Below are positions 36,635 through 44,504 of a stretch of DNA of 64,000 nt, in pieces. Position numbers and translations under genes: made by a program. How positions within the stretch are numbered: the stretch's first letter is position 1; every line of letters begins with the position of its first letter. The notes below the pieces were generated by a model. That model was not told the origin of the DNA and made no database searches. It saw nothing but the letters and a program-made list of their open reading frames with translations. The stretch is from Caryophanales bacterium UBA4682 (GTDB lineage Bacteria; Bacillota_I; Bacilli_A; RFN20; CAG-288): positions 1 through 64,000 of the forward strand of contig DHKY01000019.1 in NCBI GenBank assembly GCA_002404995.1, given 5' to 3'.

Positions 36635-36660
36635 AACAAAATATCTGACTACTGAAATGA

Positions 36661-36684
36661 AAAAGGCTCCCTTTCGGAAGCCTT
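36661..36684 (-). terminator. Terminator of rpsO
   Basis: Minus strand AAGGCTTCC-gaaa-GGGAGCCTT followed by TTTC. One wobble pair. Confidence 0.75.
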
Positions 36685-36704
36685 AGTGAAGCATTTTCCT
36701 AGAA

Positions 36705-36974
36705 CTACTTCTTGAGACCGAGCTTAGCAACGATAGCTTCGTAGTGAGCCTGGTCGTTCTTCTTCAGATAGCGGAGAAGATTCTGACGGCGGGCGATAAG
36801 GATGTTCCTACCACGTTTGGAAGAATAATCGTGCGGGTTCTTGGTCCTGTGGACTGTGAGCTTCTTGATCTTTTCGGTAAGAAGGGCAATCTGGACTTCG
36901 CTAGAACCAGTATCCTTTTCATCACGGCGTGCAGCTTCTAAGACTTTCTTCGTTTCTTCTTTGGTTAATGCCAT
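36705..36974 (-). CDS. rpsO: 30S ribosomal protein S15
   Basis: 89 residues, the full family length. It binds 16S rRNA in the platform of the small subunit. DTGSSEVQIALLTEKI, the SKRG segment and LLRYLKKND are conserved. AGG codons at residues 43 and 56 fall where the family has Leu or Met (HLK, RRGL), while Arg residues in ARRQNLLRYL are CGC or CGT. It is transcribed alone from a divergent promoter shared with truB. Confidence 0.95.
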   Translation of the reverse strand: MALTKEETKKVLEAARRDEKDTGSSEVQIALLTEKIKKLTVHRTKNPHDYSSKRGRNILIARRQNLLRYLKKNDQAHYEAIVAKLGLKK

Positions 36975-37057
36975 AACCTTGTACCTCGTTTACTTTCTGC
37001 CTAAGACCAGTTTCAGGTGCTTGAGGAACAAGCCTTGCACCAGCGAAAGGCTTTAAT

Positions 37058-37085
37058 ATTATAAGGCTTCATAAGGAATATTCAA
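37058..37085 (-). promoter_or_regulatory. rpsO promoter
   Basis: Minus strand TTGAAT (37080-37085), a 16-base spacer and TATAAT (37058-37063). The leader is about 75 bases. S15 leaders are often sites of autogenous control, but I could not show a fold. Confidence 0.6.
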
Positions 37086-37117
37086 TACAAAATGCAATCA
37101 TTTTTGCTTTTCTTTTG

Positions 37118-37146
37118 TTGCACTAAAGGAAATGGGAAAGTATATT
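37118..37146 (+). promoter_or_regulatory. truB promoter giving a near-leaderless mRNA
   Basis: TTGCAC (37118-37123), a 17-base spacer and TATATT (37141-37146). The expected start of transcription falls at or next to the ATG at 37154. Confidence 0.45.
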
Positions 37147-37153
37147 GAATAGG

Positions 37154-38005
37154 ATGAAAAACAATGGTTTCCTTTTTATCGACAAAGAGGAGGGGGTATC
37201 TTCCCGGAGAGTCGATAATCTTATAAGGAAGAAAAGGAACGAGAAACATGTCGGCCATCTTGGTACCTTGGATCCTTTTGCTTCTGGCCTATTGATTGTT
37301 GCAGTCGGGGAAGCTACAAAAAGGCTTCCTTATCTCTCGGATGAAAGAAAGACCTATGTTGCTACCTTAGTTTTGGGAAAAGAAACAGATACCTATGATT
37401 TGACAGGCAAGACAACCAAAGAAAAAGATATTCCTCCTTTGACAGAAGGGATAATACTTGATGCAAGGAAAAACAGGACAAAGACCTACGAGCAAGAAAT
37501 CCCTTCCTTCTCCGCAACTCATTACAATGGGAAAAGAAGGTATGATCTTGCCCGCGATGGAATCGAGATTCCGATAAGGAAAAAGAAGGTCACTATTTAT
37601 GGTAGGAACTTACTTTCCTTTGATTCCACCTCTATTGTTTTCTCTGCCGAAGTTTCCAAGGGGACCTATATCCGCACGCTGGGGAAGGATTTAGCGTTAG
37701 AATTGAATACGTTTGGCTACTTAAAAACACTTCGGCGGGTCTCTATTGGTGGATTTCCGGTCCAAGATGCACTTCCTCTGGATAAAATAAAGAAGGAGGA
37801 CATTCATCCTAGGGACCAAGTCCTGAACTATATTGAAGGATACGAGATCAAGGATCAAACAAATATCAATCGTGCTAAACACGGAAACGAGCTACAACTC
37901 CCTTTATCTTATCCGCTTCTGTTTGTGAAAGAGAACCAAACCATACTTGCTTTATATAAGAAAGAAGGTAACCGATATGTCTGTGTTAAAGGATTCAATC
38001 AGTAA
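37154..38005 (+). CDS. truB: tRNA pseudouridine(55) synthase TruB
   Basis: 283 residues. It converts U55 of tRNAs to pseudouridine. Catalytic Asp40 lies in GHLGTLDPFASGLL. KTYVATLVLGKETDTYDLTG and the SKGTYIRTLGKDLA motif are present. ATG 37154 (MKNNGFLFIDK) matches the family start; an in-frame TTG nine bases earlier is possible. No Shine-Dalgarno is seen at a normal distance, in line with a leaderless start. ribF overlaps its end by 29 bases, the usual truB-ribF pairing. Confidence 0.93.
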   Translation: MKNNGFLFIDKEEGVSSRRVDNLIRKKRNEKHVGHLGTLDPFASGLLIVAVGEATKRLPYLSDERKTYVATLVLGKETDTYDLTGKTTKEKDIPPLTEGIILDARKNRTKTYEQEIPSFSATHYNGKRRYDLARDGIEIPIRKKKVTIYGRNLLSFDSTSIVFSAEVSKGTYIRTLGKDLALELNTFGYLKTLRRVSIGGFPVQDALPLDKIKKEDIHPRDQVLNYIEGYEIKDQTNINRAKHGNELQLPLSYPLLFVKENQTILALYKKEGNRYVCVKGFNQ

Positions 38006-38933
38006 AGTCATCAAAGTAAACAGGAACAGTCATTTTGAATCCGATGGAATTTCCTTAGCCATCGGTTTCTTCGATGGCCTTCATTTAGGACATCAGGCAT
38101 TAATCAAAGAAGCCTTGAATAGTGAATACAGGCCATGCGTCCTGACTTTTTCGGGTGAATTCAAAGCCGCTCTTAGCGGAAAAAACAGGGAATTACTTAG
38201 GACTGAAGAAGAAAAAGAAAATGTCCTTCTGGCTGCTGGAATCGAGAAGATTTTCGTACTTCCTTTCAAAAACAGTGTTATTCATTCCAGCATTGAAACC
38301 TTTCTTGACTTTCTGACAAACAGGAATGTAAGAAAAATCGTTGTCGGAAAGGATTTCACCTTTGGCGACAAAGGGAGCGGAAAGCCAAGGGACCTCCTCC
38401 GGAGGGAGGACCGGGGATGTGAAGTCGTGATCAAAGATCTGATGGACTTCGAATACAAGGGGAGAAAACAGAAGATTTCTTCTAGCGCAATTAAACAGCT
38501 TCTGAAGGACAAGGAACTGGAAGAAGCAAACAGTCTTCTTGGTTATCCTTATATCAGGACAGGAAAAGTCATCAAAGGACACCAGAATGGCCGGAAAATC
38601 GGATTCCCTACTGCCAACATCCTGCCTCCGAAGAATAAAATATGTCTTCCGGTTGGCGTCTATCAGACCAATACCTTAGTGGAAGGAAAATGGTACCCTT
38701 CGAGGACAAATATCGGAAACCATCCGACTATCGAGAAAGAGGACAAGACCATTATTGAAACCAATATATTTGGTGTAGACTTTGATTTGTACGGACTGAA
38801 TATTACCGTCAGTTTTGTCCGGTATCTGCGGGACCAGACTAAGTTCAGTTCTAGGGATGAATTAAAGAACAATTTAAAGCAATTGAAAGAAGAGATTCTT
38901 CTTGGAGTTAGCAAAGATAAGAAAAAGGCCTAG
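37977..38933 (+). CDS. ribF: Bifunctional riboflavin kinase/FMN adenylyltransferase RibF
   Basis: 318 residues, normal length. The N-terminal nucleotidyltransferase domain has GFFDGLHLGHQALI and VVGKDFTFGDKGSG. The C-terminal kinase domain has GRKIGFPTANI. It makes FMN from riboflavin and then FAD. ATG 37977 is used because the longer frame would lie far inside truB; GAAGGT lies upstream. It is the last gene of the truB-ribF pair and supplies cofactor for the flavoproteins encoded nearby, though that link is only general. Confidence 0.93.
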   Translation: MSVLKDSISKVIKVNRNSHFESDGISLAIGFFDGLHLGHQALIKEALNSEYRPCVLTFSGEFKAALSGKNRELLRTEEEKENVLLAAGIEKIFVLPFKNSVIHSSIETFLDFLTNRNVRKIVVGKDFTFGDKGSGKPRDLLRREDRGCEVVIKDLMDFEYKGRKQKISSSAIKQLLKDKELEEANSLLGYPYIRTGKVIKGHQNGRKIGFPTANILPPKNKICLPVGVYQTNTLVEGKWYPSRTNIGNHPTIEKEDKTIIETNIFGVDFDLYGLNITVSFVRYLRDQTKFSSRDELKNNLKQLKEEILLGVSKDKKKA

Positions 38934-38955
38934 GAACAGAACCTAGACCTTTTTG
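38924..38955. terminator. Bidirectional terminator between ribF and rbfA
   Basis: AAAGGCCTAGG pairs with CCTAGACCTTT (one mismatch or wobble), with T runs on both strands. It overlaps the ribF stop. Confidence 0.75.
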
Positions 38956-38956
38956 T

Positions 38957-39445
38957 TTACTTTTCCTTCGTGGTCTTCTTCCGACTAGAAGAACTTGCTT
39001 TCTTCGTGGTTTTCTTCGTTGGCTTCTTTTCAGAAGAGGGCTTCTTCGCCGAAGGGCTTCTCTTCCTTCGGAAGTTCTTTCCGTAAACATCCTTTAATGT
39101 CTTCGGTTTTTCGTTCAAGGCTTTATCAATCAAATCTTCCCTGGCCTTGCCTTTTTCGAAAAGATCATCTTTTACAAAGGTTAGTTCCGGAATCTTGTAG
39201 ATATCAAGCTTCTTGGAAAGAAGGGAACGTATTCTGCCTTTTTTGTTATTCAGGAAACTTACCCTGGAATCGACTTTGCTGGAATCGATGTTGCTGACAT
39301 AGATGGTTGCATAGGAATAATCCGTCGTGACCTTTACCTCATTAACCGAAGCAAATTCGGTAACAGGCGATTTCAGCTCATAAAGGATGATTTCAGAAAC
39401 GTTCTTTTGGATTAGCGCATTAATACGGCCGTATTTCTCAGCCAT
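38957..39445 (-). CDS. rbfA: Ribosome-binding factor A
   Basis: 162 residues. The KH-like RbfA core (residues 1-110) acts late in 30S maturation. A Lys/Ser-rich tail of about 45 residues (KKPTKKTTKKASSSSRKK) is longer than in most RbfA and may bind RNA. It overlaps infB by eight bases and closes the nusA-infB operon. Confidence 0.9.
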   Translation of the reverse strand: MAEKYGRINALIQKNVSEIILYELKSPVTEFASVNEVKVTTDYSYATIYVSNIDSSKVDSRVSFLNNKKGRIRSLLSKKLDIYKIPELTFVKDDLFEKGKAREDLIDKALNEKPKTLKDVYGKNFRRKRSPSAKKPSSEKKPTKKTTKKASSSSRKKTTKEK

Positions 39446-41237
39446 TCTTCACCTCTTCCTGACCATAGGCTTCTAAGACATCTCCTTCTTGGAGATCAAA
39501 CTTGTCGGAGATGGTTGCACCACATTCAAAGCCGGCAAGAACTTCTTTTGCATCATCCTTGAAACGCTTCAAGGAGGTGATATGGGTTTTAAGAATCAGC
39601 TCTTTGTTACGGAAGACACGGATTTCGCTCTTAGCGGTAATCTTTCCATCGGTAACAAATAAGCCGAGAATCTGTCCGACATGACTTGCCTTAAAGAGGG
39701 AACGGACTTCGCAGTGCCCATAAATTACCTCATGGTAGACAGGTCCGAGCTTACCTTTCAGAGCGGCCTCAATATCTTCTAGCAGCTTATAGATGATATT
39801 GTACTCACGGATTTCGACATGGTTTTCTTTGGCCAGGTCTTTGATTGACTGGGAAACCTTGATATCGAAAGCGAGAATTACAGAATGAGAAGCTGAGGCC
39901 AAAGTGATATCGCTTTGATTGACTTCACCGGATGCAGTATGGACGATGGTCAGTTTAGTGCCTGGAACATCAATCTTTCCTAAAGAAGACTTTAAGGCTT
40001 CGGCAGAACCTTGGGTATCGGCCTTGATAATCAGATTGAGCTGTGGCCTTTCGCCGTTCTTAGCGTTAGCGGCAATCGAAGCCAAGGAAACATCATCATT
40101 GGCTTTTCCAATCCTCTTCTGCGCACGGCTGTTCGCAGCTGCCTTTGCATCCTGCTCGGTCGGGAAAGCCCTGAAACGGTCTCCGGCAACCGGAACACCG
40201 GAAAGACCAGTGACCATAACAGGAGTGGAAGGAACTGCTTCTTTCCTTCCCTGGTTGAATTCGTTGACCATTTTGCGGACCTTGCAATAATATTGGCCGA
40301 CAGCTAGATAATCACCGACATGTAGCGTTCCGTTCTGGACAAGCAAAGTGGCTTTGGCTCCTTCTTTTTTATCCAGTTCAGCTTCGATGACAGTTCCTAC
40401 GGCTTCTTTCTTAGTTGTGGCTTTGAGATCCCTGAGTTCGGCAAGATCAAGGACACCTTCTAAGAGCTTGTCCACGCCCTTGTTTTGCTTGGCAGAGATT
40501 TCAAACCTCCTCGTATCGCCGCCCCATTCTTCGCTGACTACGTCAAGAGAGGCAAGCTGCTGCTTGACTCTTTCCGAGTTAGCACCGGGCTTATCCCTCT
40601 TATTAATGGCAACAATGATAGGGACTTTTGCGGCCTTGGCGTGATCGATTGCTTCGATAGTCTGTGGCTTGACGCCATCATCGCCTGCAACGACGAGAAT
40701 AACAATATCGGTAACCCTAGCGCCACGGGCACGCCTTGCGGAGAAGGCTTCATGGCCTGGAGTATCGATGAAAGTGATTTTCTTTCCGTTGACTACTTTC
40801 TGGTAAGCGCCGATTTCCTGGGTGATTCCACCATGTTCTTTTCCGGTGATGTTGCTGTGACGGATGGAGTCGATGAGGGTTGTTTTTCCGTGGTCGACAT
40901 GTCCCATAATAGTGACAATCGGAGAACGCGGGTCTTTATCGATATCCCGGTCGAAAATCGGGGCCTTGGTGAAGTCCTCCAAAGCCGAATCTTCCTGGCG
41001 TTTGACGTCCAAGTTGTTATTCAGACAGATTTCGCCGACCCTTTCGTCGGTCAGTACGCTGTTGAGAGAAATCCTTTTTCCCTGGAGCAGGTAATCCTTT
41101 ATGGTATCTGTTGCCGAAATGCCAGTCTGTCGGCAAAGCTGGTCCAAAGTGATATTCCCGGAATAAAGAAAAACTCCGTTCAAGACTTTTCCTTGGTTCT
41201 GCTGGTTCTTTTTATTGTTTCTGTTTTTCTTCGACAT
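39438..41237 (-). CDS. infB: Translation initiation factor IF-2
   Basis: 599 residues. It brings fMet-tRNA to the 30S subunit. G1 GHVDHGKT (112-119), G3 DTPGHEAF and G4 NK-M-D (212-215). The Met of G4 (residue 214) and that of AMRARG (168) are both AGG, the clearest single proof of the code change. ATG 41237 (MSKKNRNNKK) follows GGAGG; the longer frame runs into ylxQ. The N-terminal region is short (about 100 residues before the GTPase). It overlaps ylxQ by 26 bases and rbfA by eight. Confidence 0.96.
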   Translation of the reverse strand: MSKKNRNNKKNQQNQGKVLNGVFLYSGNITLDQLCRQTGISATDTIKDYLLQGKRISLNSVLTDERVGEICLNNNLDVKRQEDSALEDFTKAPIFDRDIDKDPRSPIVTIMGHVDHGKTTLIDSIRHSNITGKEHGGITQEIGAYQKVVNGKKITFIDTPGHEAFSARRARGARVTDIVILVVAGDDGVKPQTIEAIDHAKAAKVPIIVAINKRDKPGANSERVKQQLASLDVVSEEWGGDTRRFEISAKQNKGVDKLLEGVLDLAELRDLKATTKKEAVGTVIEAELDKKEGAKATLLVQNGTLHVGDYLAVGQYYCKVRKMVNEFNQGRKEAVPSTPVMVTGLSGVPVAGDRFRAFPTEQDAKAAANSRAQKRIGKANDDVSLASIAANAKNGERPQLNLIIKADTQGSAEALKSSLGKIDVPGTKLTIVHTASGEVNQSDITLASASHSVILAFDIKVSQSIKDLAKENHVEIREYNIIYKLLEDIEAALKGKLGPVYHEVIYGHCEVRSLFKASHVGQILGLFVTDGKITAKSEIRVFRNKELILKTHITSLKRFKDDAKEVLAGFECGATISDKFDLQEGDVLEAYGQEEVKNG

Positions 41238-41574
41238 GCTTATCCTCCTCGTTTTCTTCCTCTTTGATTGTTTCAAGGATTGCTTTTGCCAAGTGCGGAT
41301 CGGAGATGCCGAGAGCACTGACCTTCTCATACCCGGCAATCAGGTTCAGGGGAAGATTTCCCTGATACCGGATAAAGAACAAATCTTCATTGTCCTTGAA
41401 ATGATTCTTCCTCTTCTCTTCATTTTTCTCTGAGCAGGTAGGAGTGAAAACGACTAGACGGATTCTTCCTCTTGTCAGCCTCTCTTCCATCTTCCTTCCC
41501 ACAAAAAGAGCACGCTTTTTCTGTGCGAAGCCGATATAGGCTTTCAAACGCATTACTTCTTGTTCGTTTTCCAT
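41212..41574 (-). CDS. YlxQ-like L7Ae/L30e family protein
   Basis: 120 residues. An L7Ae-type RNA-binding fold encoded, as usual, between ylxR and infB. LKAYIGFAQKKRALFVG opens the domain. A charged Glu/Lys tail follows. AGGAGG lies before the ATG. It probably binds kink-turn RNA; the exact target is unknown. Confidence 0.8.
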   Translation of the reverse strand: MENEQEVMRLKAYIGFAQKKRALFVGRKMEERLTRGRIRLVVFTPTCSEKNEEKRKNHFKDNEDLFFIRYQGNLPLNLIAGYEKVSALGISDPHLAKAILETIKEEENEEDKHVEEKQKQ

Positions 41575-41813
41575 TCTGAGACCTCCTGATAGAGTTTATC
41601 GAAATCGGTTTCCGGCGCATTTCGAACTAGTCTCTTCTTAAGCATTTCCTTGTCTTTAAGAAAAGCGGGGCAGAGATAAATGCCTCTTCCTGGCTCAAGA
41701 CGAGTTCCAGGCCGGGCAATCTTATCCTTGATGACAATGCGGAAGAGGTCTGACCGGGGAAGAATCTTCCCGGTCAGAACATCTTTCCGGAATACCGGAT
41801 AGTCTTTCTTCAT
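41553..41813 (-). CDS. ylxR: YlxR (DUF448) protein
   Basis: 86 residues. A small RNA-binding protein encoded after nusA; in other Firmicutes YlxR is linked to RNase P. RKDVLTGKILPRSDLFRIV and PGRGIYLCP match the family. The start is three bases after the nusA stop. The end overlaps ylxQ by 22 bases. Confidence 0.85.
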   Translation of the reverse strand: MKKDYPVFRKDVLTGKILPRSDLFRIVIKDKIARPGTRLEPGRGIYLCPAFLKDKEMLKKRLVRNAPETDFDKLYQEVSEWKTNKK

Positions 41814-41816
41814 GGA

Positions 41817-43778
41817 TTATTTGTTGTCGTCGTAGTATTTGTCGGAATCGTACTGCTCGGCTACATCCTCATCGTAATCCGAATCGGTATATTCGTTATC
41901 TGCACTCTGCGGATCGAGATCCCTGTTTTCGAGTTCTTCGTCCGTATAGATAGCCATTCCTTTGACGGAAGGAGCAACTTTTTCGTCCTTCTTCTTTTCG
42001 TCAGCCTCTTCCTTCTTCTTATAATCGTTGTAGCGTTTATAGGATTTGGTTTCAGCCGGTCCTTTCTTCTTCTCCATTGCCTGCTCAAGGGCTTCAAGAG
42101 AAATCTTCGGCTTGTTCTTGATTTCGACATGGACAACTTCTTCCTCTTTCGGCTCCGGTTTAACCTCTTCTTTGACCGGTTCAGCGGCAATCGGCTTAGC
42201 TTCTTCCTTGACTTCCTCTTTGACTTCTTCCTTCGGCTGTTCAGCAACGGCTTGTTCTTTGACTTCTTCTTGTTTGACAGGTTCTTCTGCCTTCTTTGCC
42301 TCAATCGGCTTCTGGCCATTGATGACGACTTCGTTCTGCTCCGGCCTTAATCCGATTTCTTCATCCGAAAGTCCTTCTTCCTCAGTCACTGGCTCAGCAG
42401 TCGGAAGCGGAGTAGAAAGAACAGCATCCGGGAATTCTTTCCTGATAGCATCGTTGATTTCCGGAATCATCCTGTATTTCAGGCCCTGCTTGATGGCTTC
42501 ATCCGCTTGGAGAACCGAGATGGAGCACTTTGTAATCTTGGAAGCGAGTCGGACATTCGAACCGTTCTTGCCGATAGCAACACCCTGATTGCCGTTCCTG
42601 ACAACAACCGTGATCTTCGGGAAGACATAGCCGCGGTCATTTTCGATTTCTTCATAATGGACATTGGAATCGAAGAAATCATCCGGGCAGGTCCTGCCGA
42701 TCACAGTAGCCGGTTTCCTAGCTTCGATAATCTGCAGGGCCTTGTTTTCCTTCCAGCGCTGGATATCGATTTTCTCGCCGTGCAATTCGGTAGAGATAGC
42801 ACGGGTACGAGAATTTTCAGGACCAATGCAGGCGCCAACCGGATCAATATTCGGTTTCGTGCTGTCAACCAAAATCTTGGTACGGGTCCCGGCTTCACGG
42901 GCGATGGATTTGATGACTACTTCACCGCTGGCGAGTTCTGGAACTTCGCGTTCCCTGAGCTTTTCGACAAAACGGTCTGTCGTACGGGTGATGACTAAAG
43001 ACGGCGGATTGGATTTGTCGGAAACATCGCTTAATAAAACGCAGACGCGGTCCCCTTTGTTATAAATATCGCCAGGGAGCCTGTTGCGTCCTTTGCCGGA
43101 ATTACGGAGAGTTCCGTTTGCTTTTCCAAAGCTGACTTCGCAGACACGCTGCTCACCGCGACGATCAAAACCTAAAGAATTGCTGCTGGTTTCTTCGGAA
43201 AGGACTGTTCCATAGATGAGGCCGCCGATTTGATCCTTATAAACAGATAAAATTGCCTGGCGGGAAGAATCCTTAAGATGGGAAAGATAAAGCTGTTTGA
43301 CACGGCGGACATAAGCTTTATCAAGCTTGGTGGTATCAAAAGGAATCTCGACAATGTCACCGATTTTGGCACCTTTTTTGTATTCCTGTGCCTCTTCTAA
43401 GGAAATCTGGTAAGCATCATCGACGATATCATCTTCGTTGGTGACGACTTTTACATCATAGATTTTGAATTTGGAGAAAGTATCATTGAAGACAACATGG
43501 CATTTGATGAGCTCTTTATCCGGATCTTCACTATCTTTATCCTTAAATAATCCCGGGTAAGACCATTCAAGATAAGCCTGTTCCCTAGACCTAGTGAGAA
43601 TATTCGTGATATCGTCCTGGGTCAACCTGCTGTCTTTTGCACTGGAAGCTAAGTTCGTCGAGAAATTGACGGCATCGACTTTTCCAGTGATGACCTGGGC
43701 AGCCTGTTTGCGACGACGCTTCTTCGGCCTTTCTTCTTCGTCCCTTCCCGTAACTGTGTTGACTGAATCTTCGAGCAT
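41817..43778 (-). CDS. nusA: Transcription factor NusA with long terminal extensions
   Basis: 653 residues, where most Firmicutes NusA have about 370. The core holds the N-terminal RNA polymerase-binding domain, S1 and two KH domains: REAGTRTKILVDS, NIDPVGACIGPENSR, GEKIDIQRW and later NGNQGVAIGKNGSNVRLA. An added N-terminus (about 45 residues, with KKRRRK) and a 200-residue C-terminal tail of Glu/Lys/Pro repeats are unusual. It affects pausing, termination and antitermination. AGGAGGTT lies before the ATG. Confidence 0.92.
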   Translation of the reverse strand: MLEDSVNTVTGRDEEERPKKRRRKQAAQVITGKVDAVNFSTNLASSAKDSRLTQDDITNILTRSREQAYLEWSYPGLFKDKDSEDPDKELIKCHVVFNDTFSKFKIYDVKVVTNEDDIVDDAYQISLEEAQEYKKGAKIGDIVEIPFDTTKLDKAYVRRVKQLYLSHLKDSSRQAILSVYKDQIGGLIYGTVLSEETSSNSLGFDRRGEQRVCEVSFGKANGTLRNSGKGRNRLPGDIYNKGDRVCVLLSDVSDKSNPPSLVITRTTDRFVEKLREREVPELASGEVVIKSIAREAGTRTKILVDSTKPNIDPVGACIGPENSRTRAISTELHGEKIDIQRWKENKALQIIEARKPATVIGRTCPDDFFDSNVHYEEIENDRGYVFPKITVVVRNGNQGVAIGKNGSNVRLASKITKCSISVLQADEAIKQGLKYRMIPEINDAIRKEFPDAVLSTPLPTAEPVTEEEGLSDEEIGLRPEQNEVVINGQKPIEAKKAEEPVKQEEVKEQAVAEQPKEEVKEEVKEEAKPIAAEPVKEEVKPEPKEEEVVHVEIKNKPKISLEALEQAMEKKKGPAETKSYKRYNDYKKKEEADEKKKDEKVAPSVKGMAIYTDEELENRDLDPQSADNEYTDSDYDEDVAEQYDSDKYYDDNK

Positions 43779-43809
43779 AATTCTAACCTCCTATGTGTCT
43801 ATATACTCG

Positions 43810-44271
43810 TTAGGCTTTGTAGCCCCTGTGAATCGAATCGATCTCTTCCTCGCTAAGAGCCATTTTCTTCTTGGCTCCTTTTAAGAAGTAGAAGAATAAG
43901 GCTTTATTCTCTTTGATGGAATCGAGCTTCCTAGTATGGAGGCTCCCGTCCTTTTTCAGCTTTACATCGAGATAATGGCCGATAAACTTGGCTAAATCCT
44001 GGAAAGGAATCTCTCTTAAGCTTCCACCGGATGAGATATCGAGCCTGTAGGCCTCGTCTAAGCCTTCGATAGCATCAAGCAAAGGATTCACTTTATCGGT
44101 GTATTCTTCGATTTCCTTCCTTGTTATGGCATAATCGTGGTCGATGTAGACTTCTAAAGTCGGTCCCATTTCTCCATTTGATTTGAAGCAGGTCTTGACT
44201 AAGGTCAGTCCCATATCTTCGCATGCTTTTCCAAGAACAGAATTGACTTTGTCCCTGATAGATTGGTCCAT
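43810..44271 (-). CDS. rimP: Ribosome maturation factor RimP
   Basis: 153 residues. It helps assemble the 30S head. LEVYIDHDYAITRKEIEEYT and LDISSGGSLREIPFQDLAKFIGHYLDVKL (in pieces) match the family. AAGGAGG lies before the ATG. It is the first gene of rimP-nusA-ylxR-ylxQ-infB-rbfA. Confidence 0.9.
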   Translation of the reverse strand: MDQSIRDKVNSVLGKACEDMGLTLVKTCFKSNGEMGPTLEVYIDHDYAITRKEIEEYTDKVNPLLDAIEGLDEAYRLDISSGGSLREIPFQDLAKFIGHYLDVKLKKDGSLHTRKLDSIKENKALFFYFLKGAKKKMALSEEEIDSIHRGYKA

Positions 44272-44292
44272 TTTGCCTCCTTTTTACAAAGA

Positions 44293-44320
44293 AAGAGTGG
44301 ACCCTTCCGGGCCCACTCTT
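44293..44320 (-). terminator. Attenuator-like hairpin before rimP
   Basis: On the minus strand, AAGAGTGGGCCC pairs with GGGTCCACTCTT (one G-U), followed by TCTTTCTTTG. It lies between the promoter and the rimP ribosome binding site, so it may be an attenuator of the nusA operon. Confidence 0.55.
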
Positions 44321-44369
44321 AACATTTGTGTTTAAGAATGGAAAAGGCTTTTCGCCTCTTACGTTTAAA

Positions 44370-44398
44370 AGTCTACTCGCTTTTCCGACTAGAGTCAA
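44370..44398 (-). promoter_or_regulatory. Promoter of the rimP-nusA-infB operon
   Basis: Minus strand TTGACT (44393-44398), a 17-base spacer and TAGACT (44370-44375). The leader is about 90 bases and carries the attenuator-like hairpin. Confidence 0.6.
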
Positions 44399-44472
44399 TG
44401 GGTTTTGCACCCTTTCCTTTATGAAATAATGAAAAAGAAACAATATGTTTCAGAAAACTGTCTTTTGGGAAG

Positions 44473-44478
44473 TATAAT
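44473..44478 (+). promoter_or_regulatory. -10 box of the ABC exporter pair
   Basis: TATAAT 26 bases before the ATG at 44505. AGGAGG lies at 44495-44500. The -35 is weak. Confidence 0.5.
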
Positions 44479-44504
44479 CGTAAAGCTATGAATCAGGAGG
44501 GCTT

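Noticed and set aside
41238..41339. Longer start for infB
   Set aside because: The extra 34 residues lie inside ylxQ in another frame, while ATG 41237 has GGAGG directly upstream.
44339..44420. A tRNA-like fold upstream of rimP (GGAAAAGG with CCTTTCC ends)
   Set aside because: There is no proper anticodon arm, and the GGGTTTTGCACCC stretch lacks the conserved T-loop bases. The region holds the operon promoter instead.
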